From: Streptomyces resistomycificus
GTDB taxonomy: Bacteria; Actinomycetota; Actinomycetes; Streptomycetales; Streptomycetaceae
Assembly (NCBI RefSeq): GCF_001514265.1
Contig: NZ_KQ948992.1
Span: 612,696-676,695, forward strand
Direction of reading: 5' to 3'
DNA length: 64,000 nucleotides
The notes under the pieces were generated by a model that made no database searches, was not told the origin of the DNA, and was given only the letters and a program-made list of their open reading frames with translations. Of this stretch, positions 51,196-59,600 are shown in pieces (position 1 is the first letter of the stretch; each line of letters opens with the position of its first letter). Position numbers and translations under genes: made by a program.

Positions 51196-52941
51196 TCACT
51201 TGGCGCACTCGACCTTGTCCGCTGTGGACTGCTGAACCCCCTCAGGCGCCTTCGTCGGTGTGGTCAGCGACACACCGGCCTCCTTGAAGTCCTCGCCCAG
51301 AGTCAGCGTCATCGTCGGCAGGCCCTGTGAGTTGGCCACGCTCTCGCCCGGCTTCAGCGCCGAGCCGGACAGGCCCATGATGGCGGCGAGCCGGCGGGCC
51401 TGGTCGGCCTGCTCGGGCGCGTACTCGAGCGTCGTCTTCTTCAGTTCCTTGTCCGCGTTGCCCGCGTTCTCGGACTTCAGCACGCCTTCGTCGTTCTGCA
51501 GGTACTCGAGCTCCGCCTGCGCGCTGCCGGCCGCCGCACCGCCGTTGAAGATGCGCACCCGCACCTCGGAGGCGTCGGCCTTGGTGCCCTTGAGCCGGGC
51601 GGCCACGGCGGCGGCCTCCTTCTTCTTCTGCGTCTTGACCGCGGTGAACGACACGTCGTTCTTGATCATGTCGAAGACCTGGGGGGCCGACGCGTCGTTG
51701 AGGACGACCGTCGCCTTCACCTTCTCCGCCGGGTTGTCGACCACCGGCACCGTGGTGAACGTCAGGTTCTTGACGTTGAGCTTGCCCAGCTCCAGACCGA
51801 GGTCCTTCAGCTTGTTGATGCTGTCGAGCTGGGCGTCGACGGTCAGCGCCTTCGTCCCCGCCTCGGCCAGCTTGATCATCTTCGACGGACTGGACAGCGT
51901 GTCGTTGGACTTCAGCTTCCGCATCAGCGCGCTGAGGAAGTTCTGCTGCAGGGTGATCCGGCTCAGGTCGCCACCGAACCCGACCGCGTGCCGGGTGCGC
52001 ACGAACGCGAGCGCGTTCTCGCCCGAGATGTGCTGCATCCCCTTCTTCAGGTTCAGGTGCGAGTCCGGGTCGTTGATGTCCTTGCCCAGACAGACGTCCA
52101 CCCCGCCGACCGCCGTGGTCAGCGTCTTGACCGCGTTGAAGTCGGCCACCATGAAGTTGTCGGGGGTGATGCCGGTCAGCTCGGTGACGGTCCGCATGGT
52201 GCAGCTGGGCGTGCGGTCGTCCTGGCCCAGGCTCGTGTTGAAGCGGACGCCGGTCGAGCCCTTGATGATCTCCTTGGTGCCGTCCTCCCGCGTGGTCGGA
52301 CAGTCCGGGATGTCGACGATCAGGTCGCGCGGGATGCTGAGCGCGGTCGCGTTCGTACGGTCCTTGGAGACGTGCAGCAGGATCGTGGTGTCGGCGTGCC
52401 CGACGCTGCCGGAGTCGCCGTAGCCCTCGTTGCCCGAGCCGGTGCGCTTGTCCGTGCCGATCAACAGGATGTTGATCGCCTTGTCCTTCTGGAAGCCGCC
52501 GGTGCTCGCGCCGTCGTCGGCGACGGACGTGATGTTGCCGTTGAGGTGCTCGATGTAGAGGTACGCGGCGCCCGCGGCGGCCACCAGCACGAACGCCATG
52601 GTGCCGCCGGTCCACAACAGGACCTTCTTCGCCTTGCCCTTCTTCTTGACCGGCCGGCGCCCGCGCCGGCCCGGCAACGGCTCCGGGGGCGCACCCCGTC
52701 GCCGACGCGGCGGCGGCACCTCACGGCCCGGAGCCTCCGGCGCCACGGGAGTCGCCGTACGGCCGCGCGCCGGCGCGCCCGCTCTGCGGGTGGCGGATCT
52801 ACGGGGGCCCGGAACGGCCGACTGCGATGACTGCGGTGCGGAAGGGCTCAGTCGCAGTTCGTATTCGCCGGTGTTCGGGTTGAGCACCCACTGGTCTGCG
52901 GGATCGATGTCGTCCGCCCGCCCACGGCCTTGCGCGTCCAC
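51196..52941 (-). CDS. LCP family protein, type B (block copy 2)
   Basis: A 581-residue paralog of the 47526 protein, nearly colinear. It begins DADDIDPADQW-like and shares WVLNPNTGEYELRL, LLWTGGTMAFVLVAAAGAAY and LIGTDKRTGSGNEGYGDSGS. It also shares ADTTILLHVSKDRTNATALS, VADFNAVKTLTTAVGG, ALAFVRTRHAVGFGGDLSR, RLKGTKADASEVRVRIFNGG and the final VECAK. The open frame extends upstream to a GTG at 53061, but the conserved bases just before 52941 (GACAACCGTGGACGC, matching GACAACCTTGGACGC before the other copy) mark 52941 as the real start. Confidence 0.9.
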   Translation of the reverse strand: MDAQGRGRADDIDPADQWVLNPNTGEYELRLSPSAPQSSQSAVPGPRRSATRRAGAPARGRTATPVAPEAPGREVPPPRRRRGAPPEPLPGRRGRRPVKKKGKAKKVLLWTGGTMAFVLVAAAGAAYLYIEHLNGNITSVADDGASTGGFQKDKAINILLIGTDKRTGSGNEGYGDSGSVGHADTTILLHVSKDRTNATALSIPRDLIVDIPDCPTTREDGTKEIIKGSTGVRFNTSLGQDDRTPSCTMRTVTELTGITPDNFMVADFNAVKTLTTAVGGVDVCLGKDINDPDSHLNLKKGMQHISGENALAFVRTRHAVGFGGDLSRITLQQNFLSALMRKLKSNDTLSSPSKMIKLAEAGTKALTVDAQLDSINKLKDLGLELGKLNVKNLTFTTVPVVDNPAEKVKATVVLNDASAPQVFDMIKNDVSFTAVKTQKKKEAAAVAARLKGTKADASEVRVRIFNGGAAAGSAQAELEYLQNDEGVLKSENAGNADKELKKTTLEYAPEQADQARRLAAIMGLSGSALKPGESVANSQGLPTMTLTLGEDFKEAGVSLTTPTKAPEGVQQSTADKVECAK

Positions 52942-53171
52942 GGTTGTCTGAGTCCTCCGTCGGGGCCACGCGGCGCCTTCCCCCTCCAAGGCGCTCGGGT
53001 CTCGGTCACTCAGTGCTCGACCCCAGGTTGGACCTCTGGCCGGGTGCACCGGATCGCTCACACTAACCGCCTTGTTCGGCTGTGGGCGACGCCGGTGATT
53101 AATTCCACGTCACTACACCTGGGCAATCCGCCCATTTGCCCGGACAGCCCTTCACCACCTTGGCGAACGCT

Positions 53172-54467
53172 TTACTCGCAGGTGTCCTCGGCGGCGGTGT
53201 TGCCGCGGAAGGTGGGCGCGGGCGAAGTGACGCCGGCCGGCTCCCCGGACCGCTCACCGCCCGTCTCCGCGCCGCCCCCCTCGTCCGGGTTCGCGGTGCT
53301 TTTCCCGTCGTTTCCTGGCGAATTGAGGCCTTTCGTCGCCCCGTCCTCCGGCTCCTCGCCGGCGACCTCGACAGGCAGGTCCGCCCGCAACCGCTCGAAC
53401 AGCCGCTCCGCCTCGGGTTCCACGAGCTGGTCGCGATTGGCGTTGTAGACGTACGACTCCCTCGGCACCGTAAGGAATTGCACACGTTCGGTGGGGATGT
53501 CACGCAGTCCGCGCACGAGTTGGTACAAACCGCGCAGACTCGCCAGTCCCGGGTCGGTCGTCAACGACGAGGTGGCCGCGTCCAGCACCGGATACAACTT
53601 CACCGGATTCAGCAGGACGTCATCGCTCTGGACCTTGTTGACCAGTGCCCCGAGGAACCGCTGCTGGCGGTCCATCCGGTCGGTGTCGCTGCCGTTGCCG
53701 AGGGTCTTGCGGGCGCGCACGTAGCCGAGGGCCTGCTCCCCGTCGAGCGTGACCCGGCCCGCCGGGAGCCGCAGTTTGGCCGCCTTGTCGTGGATGGGCT
53801 CGGTCAGACACACCTCGACCCCGTCGACCGCGTCGACCATGTCCTTGAACCCGTGGAAGTCGACGACCACGTGGTGGTCGATCCGGATGTCCGTCAGCCG
53901 CTCCACGGTTCGGATCGTGCAGGCCGAGCCCCCCACCTGGAAGGCGTAGTTGAACATCGCGAACATGGGCTCGGTCCGGCTGCCGTCGCGCCGCCGGCAA
54001 CCCGGCACGTCCACCATCAGATCGCGGGGCAGCGAGACGGCGGTGGCGCTGCCGCGTCCGGCGGCCAGGTGCAACAGGATGGTGGTGTCGGACCGCTCGG
54101 TCCCCGAATCCCGCCCGTACGGCCGGTTACCGTTCCCGGACCGCGAGTCCGACCCGATGACCAGGATGTTCCGCGCCCCCCGCACCAGCGAGGTGGGCCG
54201 CTCCTTCTCGTATCGCGCCAGCTCGGCCGCCGCCGCGTTGTCCGACGTGATGTTCCCGTCCAGCTTCGCGTAGACCGCCCACCCGGCCCCACCGGCAGCG
54301 AGTACGACCACCACGAGGCCGATCCCCACTCCCTGTGCCCACCGCCGCCGACGCCGGCGCCTCAACCCTCCACCGGTCGCCGACGCCCCCACCCCAGGCC
54401 CGACCCCTCCGGAACCCCCGGGGGGCGCGGTGGGCACGCCTGCGGTGTCGGTCACGTCGAGATCCAT
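53172..54467 (-). CDS. LCP family protein, shorter C-terminus
   Basis: A 431-residue LCP protein. A Gly-rich and then Arg-rich cytoplasmic tail precedes a transmembrane helix at ~47-67 (GVGIGLVVVVLAAGGAGWAV). The LCP domain has RNILVIGSDSRSGNGNRPYG, SDTTILLHLAAGRGSATAVS, LPRDLMVDVPGC, VVDFHGFKDMVDAVDGVEVC and ALGYVRARKTLGNGSDTDRM. There is no clear LytR_C domain; instead a disordered Gly/Glu/Pro tail ends in DTCE. The ATG at 54467 has GAGGG almost touching it; GTG at 54455 is an alternative start. Confidence 0.9.
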   Translation of the reverse strand: MDLDVTDTAGVPTAPPGGSGGVGPGVGASATGGGLRRRRRRRWAQGVGIGLVVVVLAAGGAGWAVYAKLDGNITSDNAAAAELARYEKERPTSLVRGARNILVIGSDSRSGNGNRPYGRDSGTERSDTTILLHLAAGRGSATAVSLPRDLMVDVPGCRRRDGSRTEPMFAMFNYAFQVGGSACTIRTVERLTDIRIDHHVVVDFHGFKDMVDAVDGVEVCLTEPIHDKAAKLRLPAGRVTLDGEQALGYVRARKTLGNGSDTDRMDRQQRFLGALVNKVQSDDVLLNPVKLYPVLDAATSSLTTDPGLASLRGLYQLVRGLRDIPTERVQFLTVPRESYVYNANRDQLVEPEAERLFERLRADLPVEVAGEEPEDGATKGLNSPGNDGKSTANPDEGGGAETGGERSGEPAGVTSPAPTFRGNTAAEDTCE

Positions 54468-54649
54468 CCCTCATGGCGTACGAGCGTGTCGTGCGGCTGC
54501 TTCTACGACCATGGCGCGGATGAGGGGCGGGGGGTGGGTGGAGGGGGGCCGAATGGGTGACGGGCGACCGCCGCCCGTCACCCCGGCGCCCGGCGGGATG
54601 CCGGAACCCGCGCCGGGCGCGAACCAAAGACCGCCGCCCGTCACCCCGC

Positions 54650-55405
54650 CTATCGAGCTGTCACCGAAACCCGCTCGCTCTCGATGCGCTTCGCCAGATC
54701 CTCCTCGCCCAGCCGGTCCAGGTTCCGGCACAGCACCACCGACCCCCCGGTGGCCAACGGCGCGTACAGCCCGGCGTTCAACCCCTCCCACGTGTCGAAC
54801 GGCAGCCCGGACAGCAGCCGCGACCCCGGCCCGGTCAGCCCCACCCCCGGCGCCTCCGCCCGGGCCCGCTCCACGACCTCGGCCGCGCTGAACTCCCGCC
54901 CGGCGACGATCAGTGCCGGCTCCTCCGGGTCGACCGGCGCGAACGGCACGAACCGGTCCCCCTGACTCGGCACCTCCACGGCGTAGTCGGCGAATCCGGC
55001 CGGCGGCTGCGGGAACCGTCCGCCCAGCGGCCGCAGGGCCAGCGCGACGCGCTCGCCGGAACAGGCACGCGCTGCCTCCAGTCCCTCGGGACCGCTCACC
55101 ACCACGTCGGCGAGTGCCGGATCGCCGTCGACGTCGGCGATCACTCCCACCGACGAACACGCCAGCAGCCACACCGCCGTCTGCCAGTGCGCGGGCAGCA
55201 ACAGCGCGACCCGGTCGCCCGGCGCGGCGGCGAGTTCGCCCTGGAGGAGGTTCGAGGTCTTGGCCACCCAATTGGCGAAGGTGGCCACGGACAATTCGAC
55301 ACGTTCGCCCGTGGCGTCGTCGTAGAAGGTCACCAGGGGGCGTCCGGGGTCCGCGGCGAGCGCGGAACGCAGCAGGTCGGCAGGGGTGCGATCGGTGGCG
55401 TTCAC
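54650..55405 (-). CDS. TIGR03089-type protein (degenerate AMP-binding enzyme N-terminal domain)
   Basis: A 251-residue protein of the actinobacterial TIGR03089 family, which resembles the N-terminal part of acyl-CoA synthetases: TPADLLRSALAADPGRPLVT, TFANWVAKTSNLLQ and GDRVALLLPAHWQTAVWLLA. It lacks the P-loop (TSGTTG) and the C-terminal AMP-binding domain, so adenylation is unlikely. Function unknown. The GTG start follows TACGCT by seven bases with no ribosome site, consistent with leaderless transcription. It is divergent from the amidase. Confidence 0.8.
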   Translation of the reverse strand: MNATDRTPADLLRSALAADPGRPLVTFYDDATGERVELSVATFANWVAKTSNLLQGELAAAPGDRVALLLPAHWQTAVWLLACSSVGVIADVDGDPALADVVVSGPEGLEAARACSGERVALALRPLGGRFPQPPAGFADYAVEVPSQGDRFVPFAPVDPEEPALIVAGREFSAAEVVERARAEAPGVGLTGPGSRLLSGLPFDTWEGLNAGLYAPLATGGSVVLCRNLDRLGEEDLAKRIESERVSVTAR

Positions 55406-55526
55406 CCGAGAAAGCGTACGCGGGCACGCGGCGGCGCACCGGTTCACGGGGCCACGGACCGCCACCGGTTCGGCGGAACGGGAGCCGACGGCCCGTCAAT
55501 TCCCCAATGGACAGATATGTATGACT

Positions 55527-57065
55527 ATGTCCAAGATCAGGGGCATGCGTGGATTCCTTGCTTCCTCGATCGGCGTCACCTGTGCGGCGGCCCTGGCCCT
55601 TCCGCTGACCCCGCCCGCGGCCGCGACAACCGCGGCGACCGTCCGGACGGCGACCGTCCTCCCCGACGCGACCGCGAGACAGGTGCCGAGCGCGGAAGCG
55701 CCGGGCAGCACCCAGTCCCTCGCCCTCGCGCCCCTCCCGTCACCCACCCACGACCGCGTCCGCGGCCCCGCCGCCGAACAGGGCCTGTCCCGCCAGGACG
55801 TACGGCGCTTCTCGCTCGTCGGCGTGATCTGGGACGACCCCGACGTCGAACTCCACGGCCGGGTCCAGGTCCGGACCCGCGCCGCCGGCACCGGCACCTG
55901 GACCGACTGGCAGGACGTCGAGACGCACAACGGCGACCACGCGGCCGACCCGGGCACCGCCGAGCGCACCTCCGGCCGCGTGCGCGGCGCGACGGCACCG
56001 CTGTGGGTGGGCGACTCGGACGGCGTCGAGGTCCGCGTCCGCGCGGAACCCCCGGCCCCCCGCGTCGAGGACACCGCCCGCGGCCCCCATACGGCGACGG
56101 ACACCGCCCCGCTCCCCTCCGGCCTCCGCCTCGAACTCGTCGACCCGGGCGCCGAGCCCCCGACCACCCCGGACGCCGAGCCCCCGACCCCGGACGCCGC
56201 CCTCGGCGCCGCCGGCACCCGGCAAGCCCTCCAAGCCCTCCAAGCCCCTCAAGCCCCTCAAGCCCCTCAAGCCCCTCGCGATCTGGCCCCGACCGCCGAA
56301 CCGGTCGAAGCCCCGGCCGCGACGGACGCCTCCGCCGCCAACGCCGGACTGGCACCGCTCGGCGCCACGGAGATCCCGGCACTGACCCGGCAGGAGACCG
56401 AGCAGGAACTCCTCACCCTGCGCACCCCCCAGCTGCCCGAAGAGCAGCGCGTGAAGCCCAAGATCGGCCCGCGTCCGCGGATCGTCACCCGCCGGGGCTG
56501 GGGCGCGAACGAGAGCCTGCGGGAGAGGACCTTCGTGTACACGAAGAAGGTCAAGGCGGCCTTCGTGCACCACACGGCGTCCGGGAACGGATACCGCTGC
56601 GCGCAGGCGTCCTCCGTCATCCGTGGTATCTACCGCTACCACGTCAGGAGCATGGGCTGGCGCGACATCGGCTACAACTTCCTCGTCGACAAGTGCGGAA
56701 ACATCTACGAGGGGCGTGCGGGGGGCGTGGCGAAGCCGGTCCTGGGTGCCCACACGCTGGGTTTCAACACCAACAGCGCGGGGATCGCCGTCCTCGGCAG
56801 CTTCGGCTCCAAGAAGCCGTCCGCCGCCGCGGTGAAGGCCATCGCCAGGCTCACCGCGTGGAAGCTCGGCCTGCACGGGGCCAATCCACGCGGAAAGACA
56901 TACCTGAAGTCGGGTGGTGGCAATCTCTACCGCAAGGGGAAGAACGTACGACTGAATGTGATCTCCGGTCACCGGGACGGTTTCGCCACGGCGTGTCCCG
57001 GATGGCAGCTGTACCGGAAGCTCGGTTCGGCGCGTTCGACCGCGGCCCGCTACCAGGGCCGTTAG
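55527..57065 (+). CDS. Secreted N-acetylmuramoyl-L-alanine amidase (PGRP/Amidase_2 type)
   Basis: A 512-residue exported peptidoglycan amidase. The signal peptide is residues ~1-33 (FLASSIGVTCAAALALPLTP, then AAA). A beta-rich N-terminal domain (~90-220, FSLVGVIWDDPDVELHGRVQ) and a Pro/Ala-rich spacer with a QAP tandem repeat follow. The catalytic PGRP domain is residues ~315-500: RRGWGANESLRERTF, zinc His in AAFVHHTASGNGYRC, Tyr in IGYNFLVDKCGNIYEGRAGG, GAHTLGFNTNSAGIAVLGSF, and the late zinc His and Cys in VISGHRDGFATACPGW. Start at 55527 or the ATG two codons before; no ribosome site is evident. It cleaves stem peptides from glycan during growth or remodelling. Confidence 0.9.
   Translation: MSKIRGMRGFLASSIGVTCAAALALPLTPPAAATTAATVRTATVLPDATARQVPSAEAPGSTQSLALAPLPSPTHDRVRGPAAEQGLSRQDVRRFSLVGVIWDDPDVELHGRVQVRTRAAGTGTWTDWQDVETHNGDHAADPGTAERTSGRVRGATAPLWVGDSDGVEVRVRAEPPAPRVEDTARGPHTATDTAPLPSGLRLELVDPGAEPPTTPDAEPPTPDAALGAAGTRQALQALQAPQAPQAPQAPRDLAPTAEPVEAPAATDASAANAGLAPLGATEIPALTRQETEQELLTLRTPQLPEEQRVKPKIGPRPRIVTRRGWGANESLRERTFVYTKKVKAAFVHHTASGNGYRCAQASSVIRGIYRYHVRSMGWRDIGYNFLVDKCGNIYEGRAGGVAKPVLGAHTLGFNTNSAGIAVLGSFGSKKPSAAAVKAIARLTAWKLGLHGANPRGKTYLKSGGGNLYRKGKNVRLNVISGHRDGFATACPGWQLYRKLGSARSTAARYQGR
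56223..56276 (+). repeat. Six-copy 9-bp tandem repeat inside the amidase gene
   Basis: Two units of CAAGCCCTC followed by four of CAAGCCCCT, all in frame, encoding QAL-QAL-QAP-QAP-QAP-QAP in the linker before the catalytic domain. Copy number could vary without a frameshift. Confidence 0.9.
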
Positions 57066-57231
57066 GCAACCGTCCGGACTGCGCGGGTGTCTGTCCGGGG
57101 GACACGTTCACCGCCGTCGGGGGGCAAGGGCGGAATGCCGCACGGCCGACGAAGGCGCTGCACAACGGTCTGCATACACTGGCCGGCCGAAAGACAGTTC
57201 GGCCGGTCCCGGCAGGAAGCAGAGACGACAG

Positions 57232-58314
57232 GTGACAGAAGCGATACTCCTGGTCGGCGGCAAGGGCACCCGGCTGCGCCCGCTCACGGTGCACACACCC
57301 AAGCCCATGGTCCGCGCGGGCGGGGTCCCGTTCCTCACGCACCAGTTGGCGAGAGCGAGAGCGGCGGGCGTCGACCACATAGTGCTGGCCACCTCCTATC
57401 TCGCCGAGGTCTTCGAGCCGTACTTCGGTGACGGTTCGGCCCTCGGACTCCACATCGAGTACGTCACGGAGGACGAACCCCTCGGCACCGGCGGCGCGAT
57501 CCGCAACGTGGCCTCCCGGCTGCACTCCGGCCCCGACGACCCGGTCCTCGTCTTCAACGGCGACATCCTGACCGGCCTGGACATCAGGGCGCTGGTGGAG
57601 ACGCACGAACGGACGTCCGCGGACGTCTCCCTCCACCTCACCCAGGTCACGGACCCACGCGCCTACGGCCTGGTTCCCACGGACGAGACCGGCAAGGTCC
57701 TGGCGTTCCTGGAGAAGCCGCAGACGCCCGAGGAGATCGTCACCGACCAGATCAACGCGGGGGCCTACGTCTTCCGCCGCTCGGTGATCGACACGATCCC
57801 GGCGAGCCGCCCGGTCTCGGTGGAACGGGAGACGTTCCCGGACCTCCTGGCGGCCGGCGCCCACCTTCAGGGCATGGTCGACTCCACCTACTGGCTGGAC
57901 CTCGGCACGCCCGCCGCCTTCGTCCGCGGCTCCGCCGACCTCGTCCTCGGCCGCGCCCCGTCCCCCGCGATCCCCGGTCGCTGCGGTGACCGCCTCGTCC
58001 TGCCGACGGCACGCGTCGCCCCGGACGCCAAGCTCACGGGCGGCACGGTGGTCGGCGAGGGCGCGTTCGTGGCGGAGGGCGCGCGGGTCTTCGGCTCGAC
58101 GATCCTGCCCGGCGCCGTCATAGAACCCGGCGCCGTCATCACCGACTCCCTCATCGGCACCCGGGCCCGCGTCGGCGAACGCTCCGTCCTCACCGGCACG
58201 GTCATCGGCGACGGCGCGGTCATCGGCCCCGACAACGAACTCCGTGACGGCATGCGCATCTGGTGCGACGCCCGCATCCCGGCCGGGGCGGTCCGCTTCT
58301 CGTCGGACCAGTAG
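57232..58314 (+). CDS. manC: Nucleotidyltransferase, probable mannose-1-phosphate guanylyltransferase
   Basis: A 360-residue NDP-sugar pyrophosphorylase. The nucleotide-binding motif is AILLVGGKGTRLRPLTVHTP with KPMV. The metal and sugar regions are LGTGGAIRNVA, VLVFNGDILTG (Asp) and VLAFLEKPQTP, then DQINAGAYVFRRSVI. A left-handed beta-helix C-terminus (hexad repeats such as VVGEGAFVAEGARVFG) is like GDP-mannose pyrophosphorylases. By position it matches the S. coelicolor manC locus (SCO3039, recall), which supplies GDP-mannose for protein O-mannosylation and phosphatidylinositol mannosides. A glucose-1-phosphate thymidylyl/uridylyl activity is the alternative. The start is GTG. Confidence 0.82.
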   Translation: MTEAILLVGGKGTRLRPLTVHTPKPMVRAGGVPFLTHQLARARAAGVDHIVLATSYLAEVFEPYFGDGSALGLHIEYVTEDEPLGTGGAIRNVASRLHSGPDDPVLVFNGDILTGLDIRALVETHERTSADVSLHLTQVTDPRAYGLVPTDETGKVLAFLEKPQTPEEIVTDQINAGAYVFRRSVIDTIPASRPVSVERETFPDLLAAGAHLQGMVDSTYWLDLGTPAAFVRGSADLVLGRAPSPAIPGRCGDRLVLPTARVAPDAKLTGGTVVGEGAFVAEGARVFGSTILPGAVIEPGAVITDSLIGTRARVGERSVLTGTVIGDGAVIGPDNELRDGMRIWCDARIPAGAVRFSSDQ

Positions 58315-58397
58315 CTTTCAGCCCGTCCGGCGTCCGAGGACGAGGTCCACCTCTCGGCCGACCGAGTCGCGTGGTGGGTGGGCACAGGCCCGGGGGT

Positions 58398-58416
58398 CTG
58401 GGGGCGCAGCCCCCAG
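58398..58416. terminator. Short GC hairpin downstream of manC
   Basis: CTGGGGGC-GCA-GCCCCCAG, an 8-bp stem of a type often seen after Streptomyces genes, between convergent manC and the DNA glycosylase. Confidence 0.6.
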
Positions 58417-58457
58417 CACCACCCCCACCCCGCCGCCCCCGGGGCGTCGCCACAGGG

Positions 58458-59462
58458 TCACAACCGCCCGATATCCCCCCGCGGCATCCGCGGCGCCCGC
58501 CGAGCCGGAACCCTCCCGCTCAACAGAATCAACCGAGCCGCCCGATGCCGCTGCCCCGCATAGGGCTCCAGCAGCTCCAACATCAGCGCGTCATCCGCGT
58601 CCCGGTCCCCGGCCAACGCCCATCCGACGATCCCCGGCAGATGCAGATCCCCCACCGTCACCGCGTCCGCCGCCCCGTGACTGCGCTGTACGACCTCCGC
58701 CGACGTCCACGGTCCGATCCCGGACACGACCTCCAGCCGAGCCTGCGCCGCGGCCGGAGCCATCCCCGCGGCCTCCTCCATCCGCGCGGCCACCCGGACG
58801 GCCCGCAGGATCGTCGACGCCCGCTTGTTGTCCACCCCGGCCCGGTGCCACTCCCAGGACGGAATCAAGGCCCACGTCCGAGGCGCCGGCATCACCCACA
58901 GGCGCCCGCCCGCCGCCGGCCCCGGCGCGGGCTCTCCGAACTTCCGCACCAGCGACCGCCACGCCCGATACGCCTCGTCGGTCGTGACCTTCTGCTCGAG
59001 AATCGACGGAATCAACGACTCCAGCACCAGCCCGGTACGCGTCAACCGCAACCCCGGCCGCCGATGCCACGCCCCCGCCACCACCCGGTGCCGAGGCAGG
59101 AACACGGACGGATCGTCGTCCGCCCCCAACATCCCCGGCAACCGCTCCAGCAGCCACTCCGCCCCCGGCCCCCACGCCTCCCCGCGCACCGCCCCACCGA
59201 CCACGGCGACCCGTAGCGTGCCGGGCCCGGCCGGGGTCAGACTCGCCCGCCACACGGATCCGTCGGGCATCGCCCGGAAGGTGGGATCCGCGGGTCCACG
59301 CCGCAGCGGCCCGAGCACCAGCCCGAGATCGACCGGGAACCCCGGCGCCCACGTCCGCACCCGCCCCGCCGCCGACGCCTGCCGCGGCACCCCCGCGGGC
59401 ACGGCGACCTCCCCACCGCGCACGGTCGTACGCGTGGGCCGAGGGGTGAACCGTCCTGCCAC
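58458..59462 (-). CDS. HhH-GPD DNA glycosylase (AlkA / 3-methyladenine type)
   Basis: A 334-residue base-excision glycosylase. A ~120-residue N-terminal domain precedes the helical HhH-GPD fold: LESLIPSILEQKVTTDEAYR, the hairpin VVSGIGPWTSAEVV and the catalytic Asp in VTVGDLHLPGIVGW. It removes alkylated bases. The C-terminus is basic (VPARRAPRMPRG). The GTG start at 59462 begins the conserved frame; the upstream bases look non-coding. Confidence 0.87.
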   Translation of the reverse strand: MAGRFTPRPTRTTVRGGEVAVPAGVPRQASAAGRVRTWAPGFPVDLGLVLGPLRRGPADPTFRAMPDGSVWRASLTPAGPGTLRVAVVGGAVRGEAWGPGAEWLLERLPGMLGADDDPSVFLPRHRVVAGAWHRRPGLRLTRTGLVLESLIPSILEQKVTTDEAYRAWRSLVRKFGEPAPGPAAGGRLWVMPAPRTWALIPSWEWHRAGVDNKRASTILRAVRVAARMEEAAGMAPAAAQARLEVVSGIGPWTSAEVVQRSHGAADAVTVGDLHLPGIVGWALAGDRDADDALMLELLEPYAGQRHRAARLILLSGRVPARRAPRMPRGDIGRL

Positions 59463-59600
59463 GAATGAAGTCCCGGAGTCGAAAGCGGTAGAGGCGAGGC
59501 GCCCTGCGAGAGAAGCGGTAGCGGCGCCCTACGAGTAAGGCGCCCTACGAGAGTAGAGCCACGGCCCACCGCTCAGACCCCACCGCTCAGACCCCACCGC

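Noticed and set aside
54557..57235. 892-codon rightward frame across the TIGR03089 and amidase genes
   Set aside because: It is Arg/Pro-rich throughout, lies antisense to one real gene and out of phase with another, and has no domain.
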